From: SZUA-76 sp945787585
Lineage (GTDB): Bacteria > Pseudomonadota > Gammaproteobacteria > SZUA-140
Length of the DNA stretch: 64,000 nucleotides
Reading direction: 5' to 3'
Assembly (NCBI GenBank): GCA_947258425.1
Contig: CAMYIG010000002.1
Span: 1-64,000, forward strand
Shown: positions 1-8,655 of the stretch, piece after piece
Layout of the letters: each line of letters starts with the position of its first letter
Numbering within the stretch: position 1 is the first letter of the stretch
Translations under genes and position numbers: made by a program
Notes under the pieces: generated by a model
What the model was told of the DNA's origin: nothing
What the model saw: only the letters and a program-made list of their open reading frames with translations
Database searches by the model: none

Positions 1-18
1 TACATTTAAACATGACAA

Positions 19-1088
19 CTAAACATTAAAACGGTAGTGAATCACATCACCGTCCTGAATGATGTACTCCTTACCCTCAAGCCGCCACTTGCCCGCCTCT
101 TTCGCCCCCTGCTCACCGCCATTGGCGATGAAGTCATCATACGCAATCACCTCGGCACGAATGAAGCCGCGCTCGAAATCGGTATGAATCACCCCGGCAC
201 CCTGCGGTGCCGTGGCACCGACGCGTACTGTCCATGCGCGCACCTCTTTTTCACCGGCGGTAAAGTAGGTCTGCAACTTCAGTAGTTCATAGCCTGCACG
301 GATGACGCGATCCAGCCCCGGCTCTTCCAGCCCGAGGTCGGCCATAAACTCTTCTTTCTCATCGTCGGAGAGTTCGGTGATCTCCGCTTCGATTGCAGCA
401 CACACCGGCACTACCACAGCCCCTTCTTTCTCGGCGTGGGCGCACACCTGATCGAGCCACGGGTTATTGGTAAAACCGTCATCGGCGACGTTGGCGATAT
501 ACATCGTCGGTTTGATGGTCAGCAGATGCAGGTCATAGAGCGCCTTGAGCTGGTCACTATCAAGCCCCATCGCACGCACCGGCGCACCGCTGTCGAGGTG
601 GGTTTGCACTCGCTCAAGCAGCGCCTTTTTCGCGATGGCCTCTTTGTCACCGCTCTTGGTCTGTTTGGCGACGCGATGGATCGCCTTTTCAACGGTATCC
701 ATATCGGCCAGCGCCAGCTCGGTATCGATGGTCTCGATATCGCGCAGCGGATCGATACTGCCTTCAACGTGCGTGATGTCATCATCATCAAAACAGCGCA
801 CCACATGGCCAATCGCCTGGGTCTCGCGGATATTGGCAAGGAATTTAAAGCGCCGGCCACCAGTCCGGCGATATCAACAAACTCCATCGTCGTTGGCAAC
901 ACCTGCTGCGGATTAACGATTTTGGCCAACGCATCGAGACGCGGGTCAGGCATCGGCACCACGCCGACATTCGGCTCAATCGTACAAAAGGGATAGTTGG
1001 CAGATTCAATGCCCGCCTGGGTCAACGCATTAAAGAGGGTTGATTTACCCACATTTGGAAGACCAACGATGCCGCACTTAAATCCCAT
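19..1088 (-). pseudogene. ychF: YchF (Obg-family ATPase), frame broken by a short internal deletion
   Basis: YchF is a ribosome-associated Obg-family P-loop ATPase linked to stress and translation control. Reading from the ATG at 1088, the N-terminal part has the P-loop GLPNVGKS (residues 8-15) and DIAGLVAG. The other frame then supplies the rest, from HVVRCFDDDD through NVAD (place of the family NxxE motif) to the C-terminal TGS domain and a normal end at FNV. At about 845-851 the conserved stretch following DIAGLVAGA (ASKGEGLGN in relatives) is missing and the frame shifts. The whole span is 1070 nt; restoring 22 nt would give 363 codons plus stop, the usual length. This is either a real pseudogene or, more likely in a draft with a gap 2 kb away, an assembly error. 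It lies downstream of pth, as is usual. Confidence 0.9.
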
Positions 1089-1146
1089 GGGGGTTCCTGT
1101 TTATATATTTAGGGCGCTTTTAATGTAGCGCGCTTATTCCGCTCAC

Positions 1147-1749
1147 TTATTCAGCGGGCTTTTTACTATGCAGACGATTCATCGCCTTTTCCAGCTCACC
1201 TTCGACCAGCATCGGCATTACATCGATCGCATCATCGATGGCGTCGAGGACCAACTCACGCTCACGTTTTGGTGGGTCATCCAATACAAAATCAGCGACC
1301 TGATCGGCCTGCCCCGGATGTCCGATGCCAAGCCGTAGCCGCATAAAATCGTTATTGCCACCAAACGCCTTGATGATGTCACGCAGGCCATTATGCCCGC
1401 CATGACCACCACCCTTTTTAAAACGGGCAACGCCGGGCGGTAGGTCCAGTTCATCATGCACGACAAGAATCCGTTCAAGCGGGATCTTGTAATACTTGCT
1501 CAGCGATATCACCGACTGCCCACAACGGTTCATGTAGGTGGTCGGTTTCAATAACCAGCCACGATGACCATCGAGCAGCGCCTTGCAGGCCTCGCCATGA
1601 AAGCGAGCCTCCGATTTAAACACGGCTCTGCATCGTTGCGCATAGGCATCCACCAGCCAGAAGCCGGCATTATGCCGTGTGCGCTCATATGCAGGGCCTG
1701 GATTTCCCAGGCCCACGATCAGGTCAATTTGTGCTGCCACGGCTGTCAT
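1147..1749 (-). CDS. pth: Peptidyl-tRNA hydrolase
   Basis: This cytosolic enzyme cleaves peptidyl-tRNAs released by stalled ribosomes. At 200 aa it has the usual length. Family signatures are GLGNPGPAYERTRHNAGF near the N-terminus, with the catalytic histidine at about residue 26, then VVHDELDLPPG carrying the partner aspartate, and KKGGGHGGHNGLRD, the tRNA-end binding loop. The ATG at 1749 leaves about eight extra residues before the first strand compared with E. coli, so a slightly later start is possible but there is no obvious alternative. It sits between rplY and ychF on the same strand, the classic rplY-pth-ychF arrangement, and is probably co-transcribed with both. Confidence 0.97.
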   Translation of the reverse strand: MTAVAAQIDLIVGLGNPGPAYERTRHNAGFWLVDAYAQRCRAVFKSEARFHGEACKALLDGHRGWLLKPTTYMNRCGQSVISLSKYYKIPLERILVVHDELDLPPGVARFKKGGGHGGHNGLRDIIKAFGGNNDFMRLRLGIGHPGQADQVADFVLDDPPKRERELVLDAIDDAIDVMPMLVEGELEKAMNRLHSKKPAE

Positions 1750-1794
1750 TCCTTTTCCAGCGGTAGAGTGATGACGATACAGTGACTCGACGAC

Positions 1795-2457
1795 TTAAGC
1801 GTTGTCGCCTTCGCCTTTGCCTTCAGCCTCGTCAGCCGCTTCACCTTCCGCGACATCATCCTCAGTTGGCTCAACGACAACCTTCGGCATATGAATCGAA
1901 ACGACTGACAGGTCATGGTCTTCGCCATGCGTCAACGCAACCAGCTCTACCCCTTCAGGCATTTTAAGATCAGACAGATGCAGTGCGTCATCAATATTCA
2001 TTGCCGAGATGTCCGCCTCAATATACTCAGGCAGGTCTTTAGGAAAACAGGTGATTTCAACGTCATTGGCCAGACGAGAAACAAGACCACCGGCCTTAAC
2101 GCCCGGAGCAACATCTTCACCGATAAAGTGAACTGGCACATTCATACGCAGCTTCTCGTTTGCATTCACACGCTGTAGATCGAGGTGAATAATAGTCGGT
2201 TTATATGGATGACGTTGCAGATCTTTCAGTACTGCTTTTTCAGTCTTGCCATCCACATTGACTGTCAGAATGTGCGAATAAAACGCCTCATTCTCCAGGT
2301 TATGCACTAGCGTATTATGCTGCATGGTCAGCGACACTGCTTCTTTACCACCGCCATAAAGGACAGCCGGTACCTTGTTGTCACGACGCAGGCGGCGGCT
2401 CGCACCCTTCCCCATGTCCTGACGGATATTTGCATTCAGCTCAAAACTTGAAGCCAT
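1795..2457 (-). CDS. rplY: 50S ribosomal protein L25, long CTC-type form
   Basis: L25 binds 5S rRNA in the large ribosomal subunit. At 220 aa this is the long form with the general-stress CTC-type C-terminal domain, not the roughly 95-aa E. coli form. The N-terminal domain has the typical RQDMGKGASRRLRR and VPAVLYGGG segments. The C-terminal domain contains DLPEYIEADISAMNIDDALH, and the protein ends in a low-complexity acidic and Gly/Ala-rich tail. The ATG at 2457 is preceded by a GGAGAAATAAA ribosome-binding region. It follows prs, from which it is separated by an intrinsic terminator, so it probably also has its own promoter. Confidence 0.96.
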   Translation of the reverse strand: MASSFELNANIRQDMGKGASRRLRRDNKVPAVLYGGGKEAVSLTMQHNTLVHNLENEAFYSHILTVNVDGKTEKAVLKDLQRHPYKPTIIHLDLQRVNANEKLRMNVPVHFIGEDVAPGVKAGGLVSRLANDVEITCFPKDLPEYIEADISAMNIDDALHLSDLKMPEGVELVALTHGEDHDLSVVSIHMPKVVVEPTEDDVAEGEAADEAEGKGEGDNA

Positions 2458-2532
2458 TTTATTTCTCCAAAATTAACAGACACCATTTGGTTGTCCGTAC
2501 ACCGCCCCCGCGACCTGGTTTGGTGTTACTAC

Positions 2533-2565
2533 AAAAAAGTCAGCGATAGCCTCGCTATCACTGAC
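2533..2565 (-). terminator. Intrinsic terminator after prs
   Basis: Read on the minus strand, the two-part stem GTCAG/CTGAC and GATAGC/GCTATC (one C-A mismatch, three-base loop) is followed directly by six T. It lies about 40 bases past the prs stop and before rplY. It should end most prs transcripts while allowing some read-through. Confidence 0.88.
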
Positions 2566-2605
2566 CACAAAAAAACTCATGCCTGCTGCGGTTGCTACGC
2601 GCAGG

Positions 2606-3527
2606 TTAGTCCATATACATGGAACTGACCGACTCTTCGCCACTGATACGACGCATCGTTTCGGCCAGCATATCGGCAACGCTCAACTGACGAATACGAG
2701 CACATTCACGCGCATTCTGTTGCAGCGGAATGGTGTCAGTCACCACCAGCTCATCCAGATCTGATGTCGTGATGCGATCTACCGCCACCCCGGACAGGAT
2801 CGGGTGAGTCGAATACGCCACCACTTTAGAGGCACCATGTTCTTTCAATACGCGCGCCGCCTCACACAGCGTTCCTGCGGTATCGACCATATCATCGACC
2901 AGAATACAGGTGCGATCAGTCACATCACCGATGATATTCATCACCTTCGCTTCATTCGGGCGGGAACGTCGCTTATCAACGATCGCCAGGTCCGCGCCAT
3001 CCAGCCGCTTCGCCAGCGCCCGTGCACGTACCACACCCCCGACATCGGGTGACACCACCATCATGTCGGGATACTTCTGCCGCCAGATATCACTCAACAA
3101 CACCGGCGANNNNNNNNNNNNNNNNNNNNNNNNNNNNNNNNNNNNNNNNNNNNACTGTTAACAGGCGGTCGACCCCCACTGAGGTAATCATATCGGCAAT
3201 GACCCGCGCACTGATCGGGACACGCGCTGAACGTGGCCGTCGATCCTGTCGTGAATAGCCAAAATAGGGGATCACCGCGGTGATCCGGTCTGCCGATGAA
3301 CGTCGAATCGCATCCACCATCACCAGCAGTTCCATCAGATTATCATTGGTCGGCGCGCAAGTGGGCTGCACAATGAATACATCCTTACCACGGACATTCT
3401 CCATCACCTCGACCGCCACTTCACCATCGCTAAAGCGGTTTACATTCGCCTTACCTAGTGGCAGATTCAGGTAGCGTGCAATCGACTGCGCCAGCTGCGG
3501 ATGGGCATTGCCACTGAAGACCATCAT
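2606..3527 (-). CDS. prs: Ribose-phosphate pyrophosphokinase, interrupted by an assembly gap
   Basis: Prs makes PRPP from ribose 5-phosphate and ATP for nucleotide, His, Trp and NAD synthesis. The N-terminal part reads FSGNAHPQLAQ, NRFSDGEVAVE, CAPTNDNLMELLVMVDA, YFGYSRQDRR and VGVDRLLT. After the Ns it resumes at SPVLLSDIW and has the PRPP-binding signature CILVDDMVDTAGT, ending MRRISGEESVSSMY. The start is taken as the ATG at 3527 (MMVFSGNA), matching the family; an upstream TTG at 3596 would add 23 residues and is unlikely. The 44 Ns replace the catalytic flexible-loop region beginning VDLHA. The frame does not close across 44 bases, so the gap length is not real. The gene follows tRNA-Gln. 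Confidence 0.93.
3110..3153. other. Assembly gap (44 N) inside prs
   Basis: Forty-four undetermined bases lie within prs. The flanking codons are ...DRLLT(V) and SPVLLSDIW. In E. coli Prs, 22 residues separate these points, so about 64 bases are expected. The given 44 cannot keep the frame. Confidence 0.97.
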
Positions 3528-3662
3528 CTGGCCATCAGACGCATCATAGCCGCCTGATCTACCGAGCAAACCGAAACGTGATCTGGAATAACCCAAGTTA
3601 CTTACCTATTGGTTATTAAGTGCGCGACTGACAAACACCACCATCACGACACTTAAAAAAGA

Positions 3663-3737
3663 TGGCTGGGGCGCCAGGATTCGAACCTGGGTATGCTAGG
3701 ATCAAAACCTAGTGCCTAGCCTCTTGGCGACGCCCCA
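3663..3737 (-). tRNA. tRNA-Gln (anticodon TTG)
   Basis: The minus strand folds as a complete 75-nt cloverleaf. The acceptor stem TGGGGCG pairs with CGCCCCA. The anticodon stem CTAGG/CCTAG carries the loop TTTTGAT with anticodon TTG. The T arm CAGGTTCGAATCCTGG is canonical, and GCCA at the 3' end shows an encoded CCA. It sits between ispE and prs, a common gammaproteobacterial position. gatCAB is present in this window, but whether Gln-tRNA is made by transamidation or by GlnRS cannot be told from here. Confidence 0.97.
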
Positions 3738-3742
3738 TTAAT

Positions 3743-3758
3743 GGCCTGACTACAGGCC
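3743..3758. other. Short perfect hairpin just upstream of tRNA-Gln
   Basis: GGCCTG and CAGGCC flank a four-base loop, ending five bases before the tRNA 5' end. There is no T-run, so it is not a normal terminator. It could mark a processing site in an ispE-tRNA-prs transcript. Confidence 0.4.
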
Positions 3759-3807
3759 GTAAACACTTCACTTCAACCTACTTGCCGCTACCACCCACTC
3801 ATCCATG

Positions 3808-4659
3808 CTAATCCATCATAAAAAGCGGGGAGCGATTCATCCCTTTTGCTACAAAGCCCCGCCACTCATGCGGGAGCTTCTCCAGCACTTGCTGCGCTGC
3901 CGCCTGATCGGTAAATGGCGCAAACACACAGGCACCAGTACCACTCATCCGTGCGGGCGCATATTTTAACAGGAAATCCAGCGCCTTAGCTACTGGTGGA
4001 AAGCCTTTTTTAACGACTGCCTCGCACACATTGGTGCCCTGCCCAGCAAGAAAGTGCGATATTGTGATGGGATGACAATCGCGTGTCAAATCTGGCGCAT
4101 TAAAAATCTCAACTGTCGACACCTGGCAGTCGGGTGCGATCACCAGATACCACGGCTCTGCAGGCGCCTGCGTTCCATTTAAGGGGGTCAGTAGCTCGCC
4201 CACCCCCTCGGCCCACGCCGCCGTACCACGGATAAACACCGGCACATCGGCCCCCAGCTGTAGGCCCAGCGCCGCCAGTTCATCAATAGAGTAGCCCAGC
4301 TCACACAACGCATTGAGCGCAACCAGCGTGGTCGCCGCATTTGAACTGCCACCACCCAGCCCGCCGCCCATCGGCAACCGTTTTTCGACCTCGATATCGA
4401 CCCCCAACGGAGCGCCGCTATGCTGCTGCAATAGTTGCGCGGCCCGCACCACCAGATCCTGCTGCGCGGGCACACCGGGCAGCTCGGTCACCCGCCGGAT
4501 TTCGCTATCATCACGCAGCGTAAAGACAAGTTCATCGCCATAATCGAGAAATTGAAATATCGTCTGCAACTGATGGTAGCCATCGGCGCGACGACCGGTG
4601 ATATGTAAAAAAAGATTCAGCTTGGCCGGGGCAGGCCAGCGTTCGGGAACGGTTTTCAT
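3808..4659 (-). CDS. ispE: 4-diphosphocytidyl-2-C-methyl-D-erythritol kinase
   Basis: IspE phosphorylates CDP-methylerythritol, the fourth step of the MEP isoprenoid pathway, in the cytosol. The 283-aa protein is a GHMP kinase: it opens with WPAPAKLNLFLHI, has the glycine-rich ATP loop MGGGLGGGSSNAA at about residues 96-108, and the C-terminal motif ARMSGTGACVFA. The ATG at 4659 follows the lolB stop by only two bases, so lolB and ispE are almost certainly co-transcribed and translationally linked. This lolB-ispE-tRNA-Gln-prs order is standard in Gammaproteobacteria. Confidence 0.97.
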   Translation of the reverse strand: MKTVPERWPAPAKLNLFLHITGRRADGYHQLQTIFQFLDYGDELVFTLRDDSEIRRVTELPGVPAQQDLVVRAAQLLQQHSGAPLGVDIEVEKRLPMGGGLGGGSSNAATTLVALNALCELGYSIDELAALGLQLGADVPVFIRGTAAWAEGVGELLTPLNGTQAPAEPWYLVIAPDCQVSTVEIFNAPDLTRDCHPITISHFLAGQGTNVCEAVVKKGFPPVAKALDFLLKYAPARMSGTGACVFAPFTDQAAAQQVLEKLPHEWRGFVAKGMNRSPLFMMD

Positions 4660-4661
4660 GA

Positions 4662-5354
4662 TTAGCGCTCCAGCCCCTGACTCACGACAGCCTGCCCTGT
4701 ACCCGCTGCCGTGGCCACCGACCAGTGATCGATGACAAGCCGCACCCGCAAGTCTTCACGTGTTAGCACGATCTTTTTAGGCATGTCTAATGACCCGTCA
4801 TTCCTATAATGCTGATACTCAATCTGCCAGCCCGCCTGGGTTAACCGCTGGAGTCGCCCCGACGCGTCCAACTTTTTGCGCAGTTCGACACCCGGCATGG
4901 GGAGCCCCACCACCCAGTACCGCAGCCCCTCCATCGGCACATGCCAGCCCAGCTCAACATCGAGCAGGGCCGAAATATCTGCCGCCGTGCGCACCTGATC
5001 ATCGGGCAGATAGAGTGACGCGCTGAAGCCATCGCCTTTTAGTTGCGCGATGCGCTGCCCCAACATCGAAGAAAAACTGAGGTCAAACGACTCGGCCTGC
5101 TGCTGCCAGCGCAGGCTGGCACTCCATGACTCTGCACTATTCTTTACTGCGATACGACCGCCCATCTCCCAGCCATCCAGCGCGCTTAACTGCGCACGAT
5201 GCGACGCCCACATCTGCTCCAATACGACGTCATCTAAGGCAGGTGCGGGAGGACGCACGGCACAGCCGGCAAGCAACATGAGCGACAAGAGAACAGGCAA
5301 GACGCGGGCGCGACGGTTAACCCAGCGCAACCGAATTGAATGACAACACATCAT
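4662..5354 (-). CDS. lolB: Outer-membrane lipoprotein receptor LolB
   Basis: LolB is itself a lipoprotein that takes lipoproteins from periplasmic LolA and inserts them into the outer membrane. I chose the ATG at 5354. The longer frame to 5417 would need a TTG start and adds a non-signal-like segment. From 5354 the protein is about 230 aa with a basic n-region (RLRWVNRRAR), a hydrophobic core and the lipobox LLAGC. The mature part contains WEMGGRIAVKN and a repeated WRWQQ-like strand region typical of the Lol fold, followed by LKGDGFSASLYLPD. No clear Shine-Dalgarno precedes the chosen start, so it remains uncertain. It lies between the TPR lipoprotein gene and ispE. Confidence 0.92.
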   Translation of the reverse strand: MMCCHSIRLRWVNRRARVLPVLLSLMLLAGCAVRPPAPALDDVVLEQMWASHRAQLSALDGWEMGGRIAVKNSAESWSASLRWQQQAESFDLSFSSMLGQRIAQLKGDGFSASLYLPDDQVRTAADISALLDVELGWHVPMEGLRYWVVGLPMPGVELRKKLDASGRLQRLTQAGWQIEYQHYRNDGSLDMPKKIVLTREDLRVRLVIDHWSVATAAGTGQAVVSQGLER

Positions 5355-5427
5355 AGATAGAAGAAGGATGGCCCGTTTGAATTGAACAATAGTATTCCCG
5401 CTGTCGTCCAGCGGCAACCACTAAACG

Positions 5428-7197
5428 CTACTGTTTGATAAAACGTTCCATCACTTTCAGCAGGCGCTTATCGCCCGGCGAAACCTCCAGCGCCTGACGC
5501 CATATCTCACGCGCATCCTCGTGCTCACCATTGACCCATAACACCTCACCGAGGTGCGCCGCCACTTCGGAGTCATGACCGATCTCCAGCGATCTGCGCA
5601 GTGTCTTTATCGCTTCATTATATTTACCCAGACGGTAGAGTACCCACCCCATACTGTCAAGAATGGCGTTGTCATCGGGACGCAATTCCAATGCCCGCTT
5701 GATATAGGCATGCGCCTCCTGATAGCGGTCGGTGCGATCGGCGAGGGTGTAACCCAGGGCGTTGAGCGCATCGACATTGTCCGCATCGCGCACAATGATT
5801 GAGACCAGATCCTGCTCCGCAAGATCGAGCATATCCAGCCGCTCGGCGACCATGGCACGCGCATAGCGCAGCGGCATACTCTCCGGCATCTCCAATAAGG
5901 CGTGATTAAAGAGCGCCAGTGCATCTTGATGACGTTCTGCATTGCGCAAGATATCCCCTTCCACTAAAAAAACGCGCTGTCGTTCTGCCGGGACGTTGAG
6001 CTGCATCGAATGGAGATAGTCTCGCGCCCGCTCAACCTCACCCAATTCCGCTGTCATCACCGCCTGACGCACGCGCGCCTCTATCAGATTATCGCCACGT
6101 ACCACAAAACTGTACTGCTCCATCGCCGCTGCGGGGTTTTCACGCAGCTCTTCCAGCTGTCCCAGATAAAAATAGGCGTCATCATTGCGCAGCCCGGTAT
6201 CCCGCGCCTGACTGAGATAGTCATAGGCACTATCCTGGTCATCCAGTTGCAACGCCAGCAGCCCCAGCGCGAACAGCACATCGACATCACCCGGCGTCTG
6301 CTTTATGACAATTTTATACTCGGCAAAGGCCTCTTCGTAATCACGCGAGTCAACCAGTTGACGGGCATAGGTGAGACGCAGCAACGTCTCATCAGGCAAG
6401 GCATGCACTTTCTGACCGAGAAATTCTGTTGCCGCACTCTTATCCCCTTTGAGCTGCATAATACGGGTCTGCAACATAATTGCGCTGGGGTTTTCCGGCG
6501 CCAGATGGAGACTACGCTTAACCCCGGCATCGGCCTTATCGAGCATATTGGCGCGCAGTGCGAGGTGTGCATAGGCGTGCCACGCCGCATAATTTTCCTG
6601 ATGTGCATCGACTAGCCGCTCCATTACCGACAGCGCCGCCTGCAGATCCTGCTCACGACTCAGCAGTGAGGCCACCAGCATAAAGCCACGTTCATCGTCA
6701 TCACGCTCTTGCGCCAGCACATATTCCAGATGCTCAAGCGCCGCATCAGGTTTGCCACTGCGGATATAGGCCGCCGCGATCGCCTGTCGTGCCGCGAGGT
6801 TGGCCGGATCGATCTCGACCCAGAGCGTGGCCGCTTGCAGCGCGCTCTGCGAGTCACGCACAAACACTGCGATGCGGGTCGCTTTGGCCGCCAGACGCGG
6901 ATCACGCGTTGTCTGTGCGAGACGATAGTAGTGCGTCAACCCCACCGCATAGTGACCACGCTGCAACGCCGTCTCCGCAACCAACAACTTATATAGGATA
7001 TCGGGGGTCATCGGCACTGACGGCAATGTCACATTGTATTCTGCTTCTGTGGGGGCTTCGGCTGCATTCACCGCATCATCACTCACCAGTGCCGACTGTG
7101 AAGCGGCCTGCTTCGAGGTCATGGCACAGCCTGTCAACAGCCCCAGAAGGGCAATTGAAGACAGCGTTACGCAGATATTTTTAACCGACAAAATCAT
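5428..7197 (-). CDS. TPR-repeat lipoprotein upstream of lolB
   Basis: This 589-aa protein begins with a lipoprotein signal peptide (LLGLLTGC, lipid-modified Cys24) and is otherwise built of tandem tetratricopeptide repeats. Typical repeat cores are visible, such as NVDALNALGYTLADR and NAILDSMGWVLYRLGKYNEA near the C-terminus. A TPR protein of this size directly upstream of lolB-ispE is common in Gammaproteobacteria, but I know of no established function. It is presumably anchored in the envelope and acts as a scaffold. It is divergently transcribed from hemA, with about 190 bases between them. ATG start at 7197. Confidence 0.88.
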   Translation of the reverse strand: MILSVKNICVTLSSIALLGLLTGCAMTSKQAASQSALVSDDAVNAAEAPTEAEYNVTLPSVPMTPDILYKLLVAETALQRGHYAVGLTHYYRLAQTTRDPRLAAKATRIAVFVRDSQSALQAATLWVEIDPANLAARQAIAAAYIRSGKPDAALEHLEYVLAQERDDDERGFMLVASLLSREQDLQAALSVMERLVDAHQENYAAWHAYAHLALRANMLDKADAGVKRSLHLAPENPSAIMLQTRIMQLKGDKSAATEFLGQKVHALPDETLLRLTYARQLVDSRDYEEAFAEYKIVIKQTPGDVDVLFALGLLALQLDDQDSAYDYLSQARDTGLRNDDAYFYLGQLEELRENPAAAMEQYSFVVRGDNLIEARVRQAVMTAELGEVERARDYLHSMQLNVPAERQRVFLVEGDILRNAERHQDALALFNHALLEMPESMPLRYARAMVAERLDMLDLAEQDLVSIIVRDADNVDALNALGYTLADRTDRYQEAHAYIKRALELRPDDNAILDSMGWVLYRLGKYNEAIKTLRRSLEIGHDSEVAAHLGEVLWVNGEHEDAREIWRQALEVSPGDKRLLKVMERFIKQ

Positions 7198-7319
7198 TCC
7201 TTTCGCCCCGCTTGAGATAAATTTTCACCAAAAATCATACAATTTACATACCATACGAATAATTAATGGGGACAGCTATGCCATTTTTCCATAAAATCGG
7301 TCAACATTCATAGCGTAAC

Positions 7320-7335
7320 AGGTTAATATTAACCT
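7320..7335. promoter_or_regulatory. 16-bp perfect palindrome in the hemA leader
   Basis: AGGTTAATATTAACCT is its own reverse complement and lies 55 bases before the hemA start, inside the divergent TPR/hemA intergenic region. It could bind a dimeric regulator. It does not match the FNR box TTGAT-N4-ATCAA. Function unproven. Confidence 0.45.
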
Positions 7336-7336
7336 C

Positions 7337-7369
7337 CCACCACATATATCGGGTGGTTTAATTTTTTTT
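7337..7369 (+). terminator. Terminator-like hairpin in the hemA leader (possible attenuator)
   Basis: CCACC and GGTGG enclose a ten-base loop and are followed by TTT-AA-TTTTTTTT on the plus strand. It ends 20 bases before the hemA ATG. No plus-strand gene ends upstream, so if it works it would stop hemA transcripts early. The stem is only five G-C-rich pairs. Confidence 0.5.
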
Positions 7370-7389
7370 GCAGCAACAGTTAGGTAAAC

Positions 7390-8652
7390 ATGGCACTTCT
7401 TGCCGTCGGACTCAATCATAAAACCGCCCCTGTTCAGATACGTGAACGGGTAGCGTTCGCGCCTGACCAGCTGCCGGAGACGCTGCGCAATCTGGCGTCT
7501 CAGACGAACATCAGCGAAGCGGCGATCCTCTCTACCTGCAATCGCACAGAGATGCTCTGCTGTGTCGATGTTGCAGACAGCGCGATTATTATCGAATGGT
7601 TGCGCCAGCACCATCAATTTTCTGAAAACGAACTCAACCCTTATATGTACATTCACCCGGAGCAGATGGCGGTACGCCATATGTTACGCGTCGCAAGCGG
7701 TCTCGATTCGCTGGTGCTCGGTGAGCCACAGATTTTAGGGCAACTCAAAGACGCCTATTCCACCGCGAGAGAGGCCGGTACCGTCGGCACTCAGCTCAGC
7801 AAACTATTTGAGTATACTTTTTCAGTCGCGAAGCAGGTGCGTACCGACACGGCGATTGGTGCCAGCCCGGTATCCGTTGCCTTCTCTGCGGTCAGTCTCG
7901 CGAAACAGATCTTCAGCGACCTCAGCCAACACACTGCGCTGCTGATCGGCGCAGGTGAAACCATCGAACTCGCGGCACGCCACCTCAAAGAGAGCGGCAT
8001 CAAACGACTCATCATCGCCAACCGCACCCTCGCCAGGGCAGAGGCGCTGGTCAAAGAGCTGGAGGGTTACGCGATTACACTCAGCGAGATCCCGGCACAT
8101 CTGGCTGAGGCCGACATTGTGATCTCATCGACCGCCAGCCAGCTGCCGATTCTTGGCAAAGGTGCGGTAGAGCGTGCTATCAAGGCGCGCAAACATCAAC
8201 CGATCCTGATGGTCGATATCGCCGTGCCACGTGACATCGAAGAAGAAGTCGGTGAGCTGGATGACATCTACCTTTATACCGTTGACGACCTCCAGGAGAT
8301 CATCGACGAAGGACTACGTTCACGCCAGGAAGCGGCATTGCAGGCCGAAGAGATCATCGACACGCAGGTCACCCATTTTATGGGCTGGCTGCGCTCGCTC
8401 GATGCGGTATCCACCATTCGCAGCTATCGTAGTAAGATTGATGTGATACGCGAAGCAGAACTCGACAAGGCCAGACGGATGCTGGCACAGGGCAACGACC
8501 CTGAAAAAGTGCTGGCCCAACTGGCCCGCAGCCTCACCAACAAAATCGCCCACACCCCCAGCGCACAGATGAAACAGGCCGGTTTCAATGGCCGCGTCGA
8601 CCTGCTTGATGCGGCACGTGAACTGCTTGACCTCGACAACCCGGATAGTTAA
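7390..8652 (+). CDS. hemA: Glutamyl-tRNA reductase
   Basis: HemA reduces glutamyl-tRNA(Glu) to glutamate-1-semialdehyde with NADPH, the first committed step of C5-pathway tetrapyrrole synthesis. The 420-aa protein has the N-terminal catalytic domain with LSTCNRTE (active-site Cys), then SGLDSLVLGEPQILGQ, and a Rossmann NADPH domain starting near LLIGAGETIELAARHL with IIANRTLARAEAL. A helical dimerisation domain ends the protein. hemA-prfA-prmC is a conserved order; prfA starts four bases after the hemA stop. The divergent leader upstream holds a 16-bp palindrome and a terminator-like hairpin, which may regulate expression. Confidence 0.97.
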   Translation: MALLAVGLNHKTAPVQIRERVAFAPDQLPETLRNLASQTNISEAAILSTCNRTEMLCCVDVADSAIIIEWLRQHHQFSENELNPYMYIHPEQMAVRHMLRVASGLDSLVLGEPQILGQLKDAYSTAREAGTVGTQLSKLFEYTFSVAKQVRTDTAIGASPVSVAFSAVSLAKQIFSDLSQHTALLIGAGETIELAARHLKESGIKRLIIANRTLARAEALVKELEGYAITLSEIPAHLAEADIVISSTASQLPILGKGAVERAIKARKHQPILMVDIAVPRDIEEEVGELDDIYLYTVDDLQEIIDEGLRSRQEAALQAEEIIDTQVTHFMGWLRSLDAVSTIRSYRSKIDVIREAELDKARRMLAQGNDPEKVLAQLARSLTNKIAHTPSAQMKQAGFNGRVDLLDAARELLDLDNPDS

Positions 8653-8655
8653 TAC

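Noticed and set aside
7320..7335. FNR/ANR or Fur box before hemA
   Set aside because: The palindrome has no TTGAT-N4-ATCAA spacing and does not resemble the Fur repeat.
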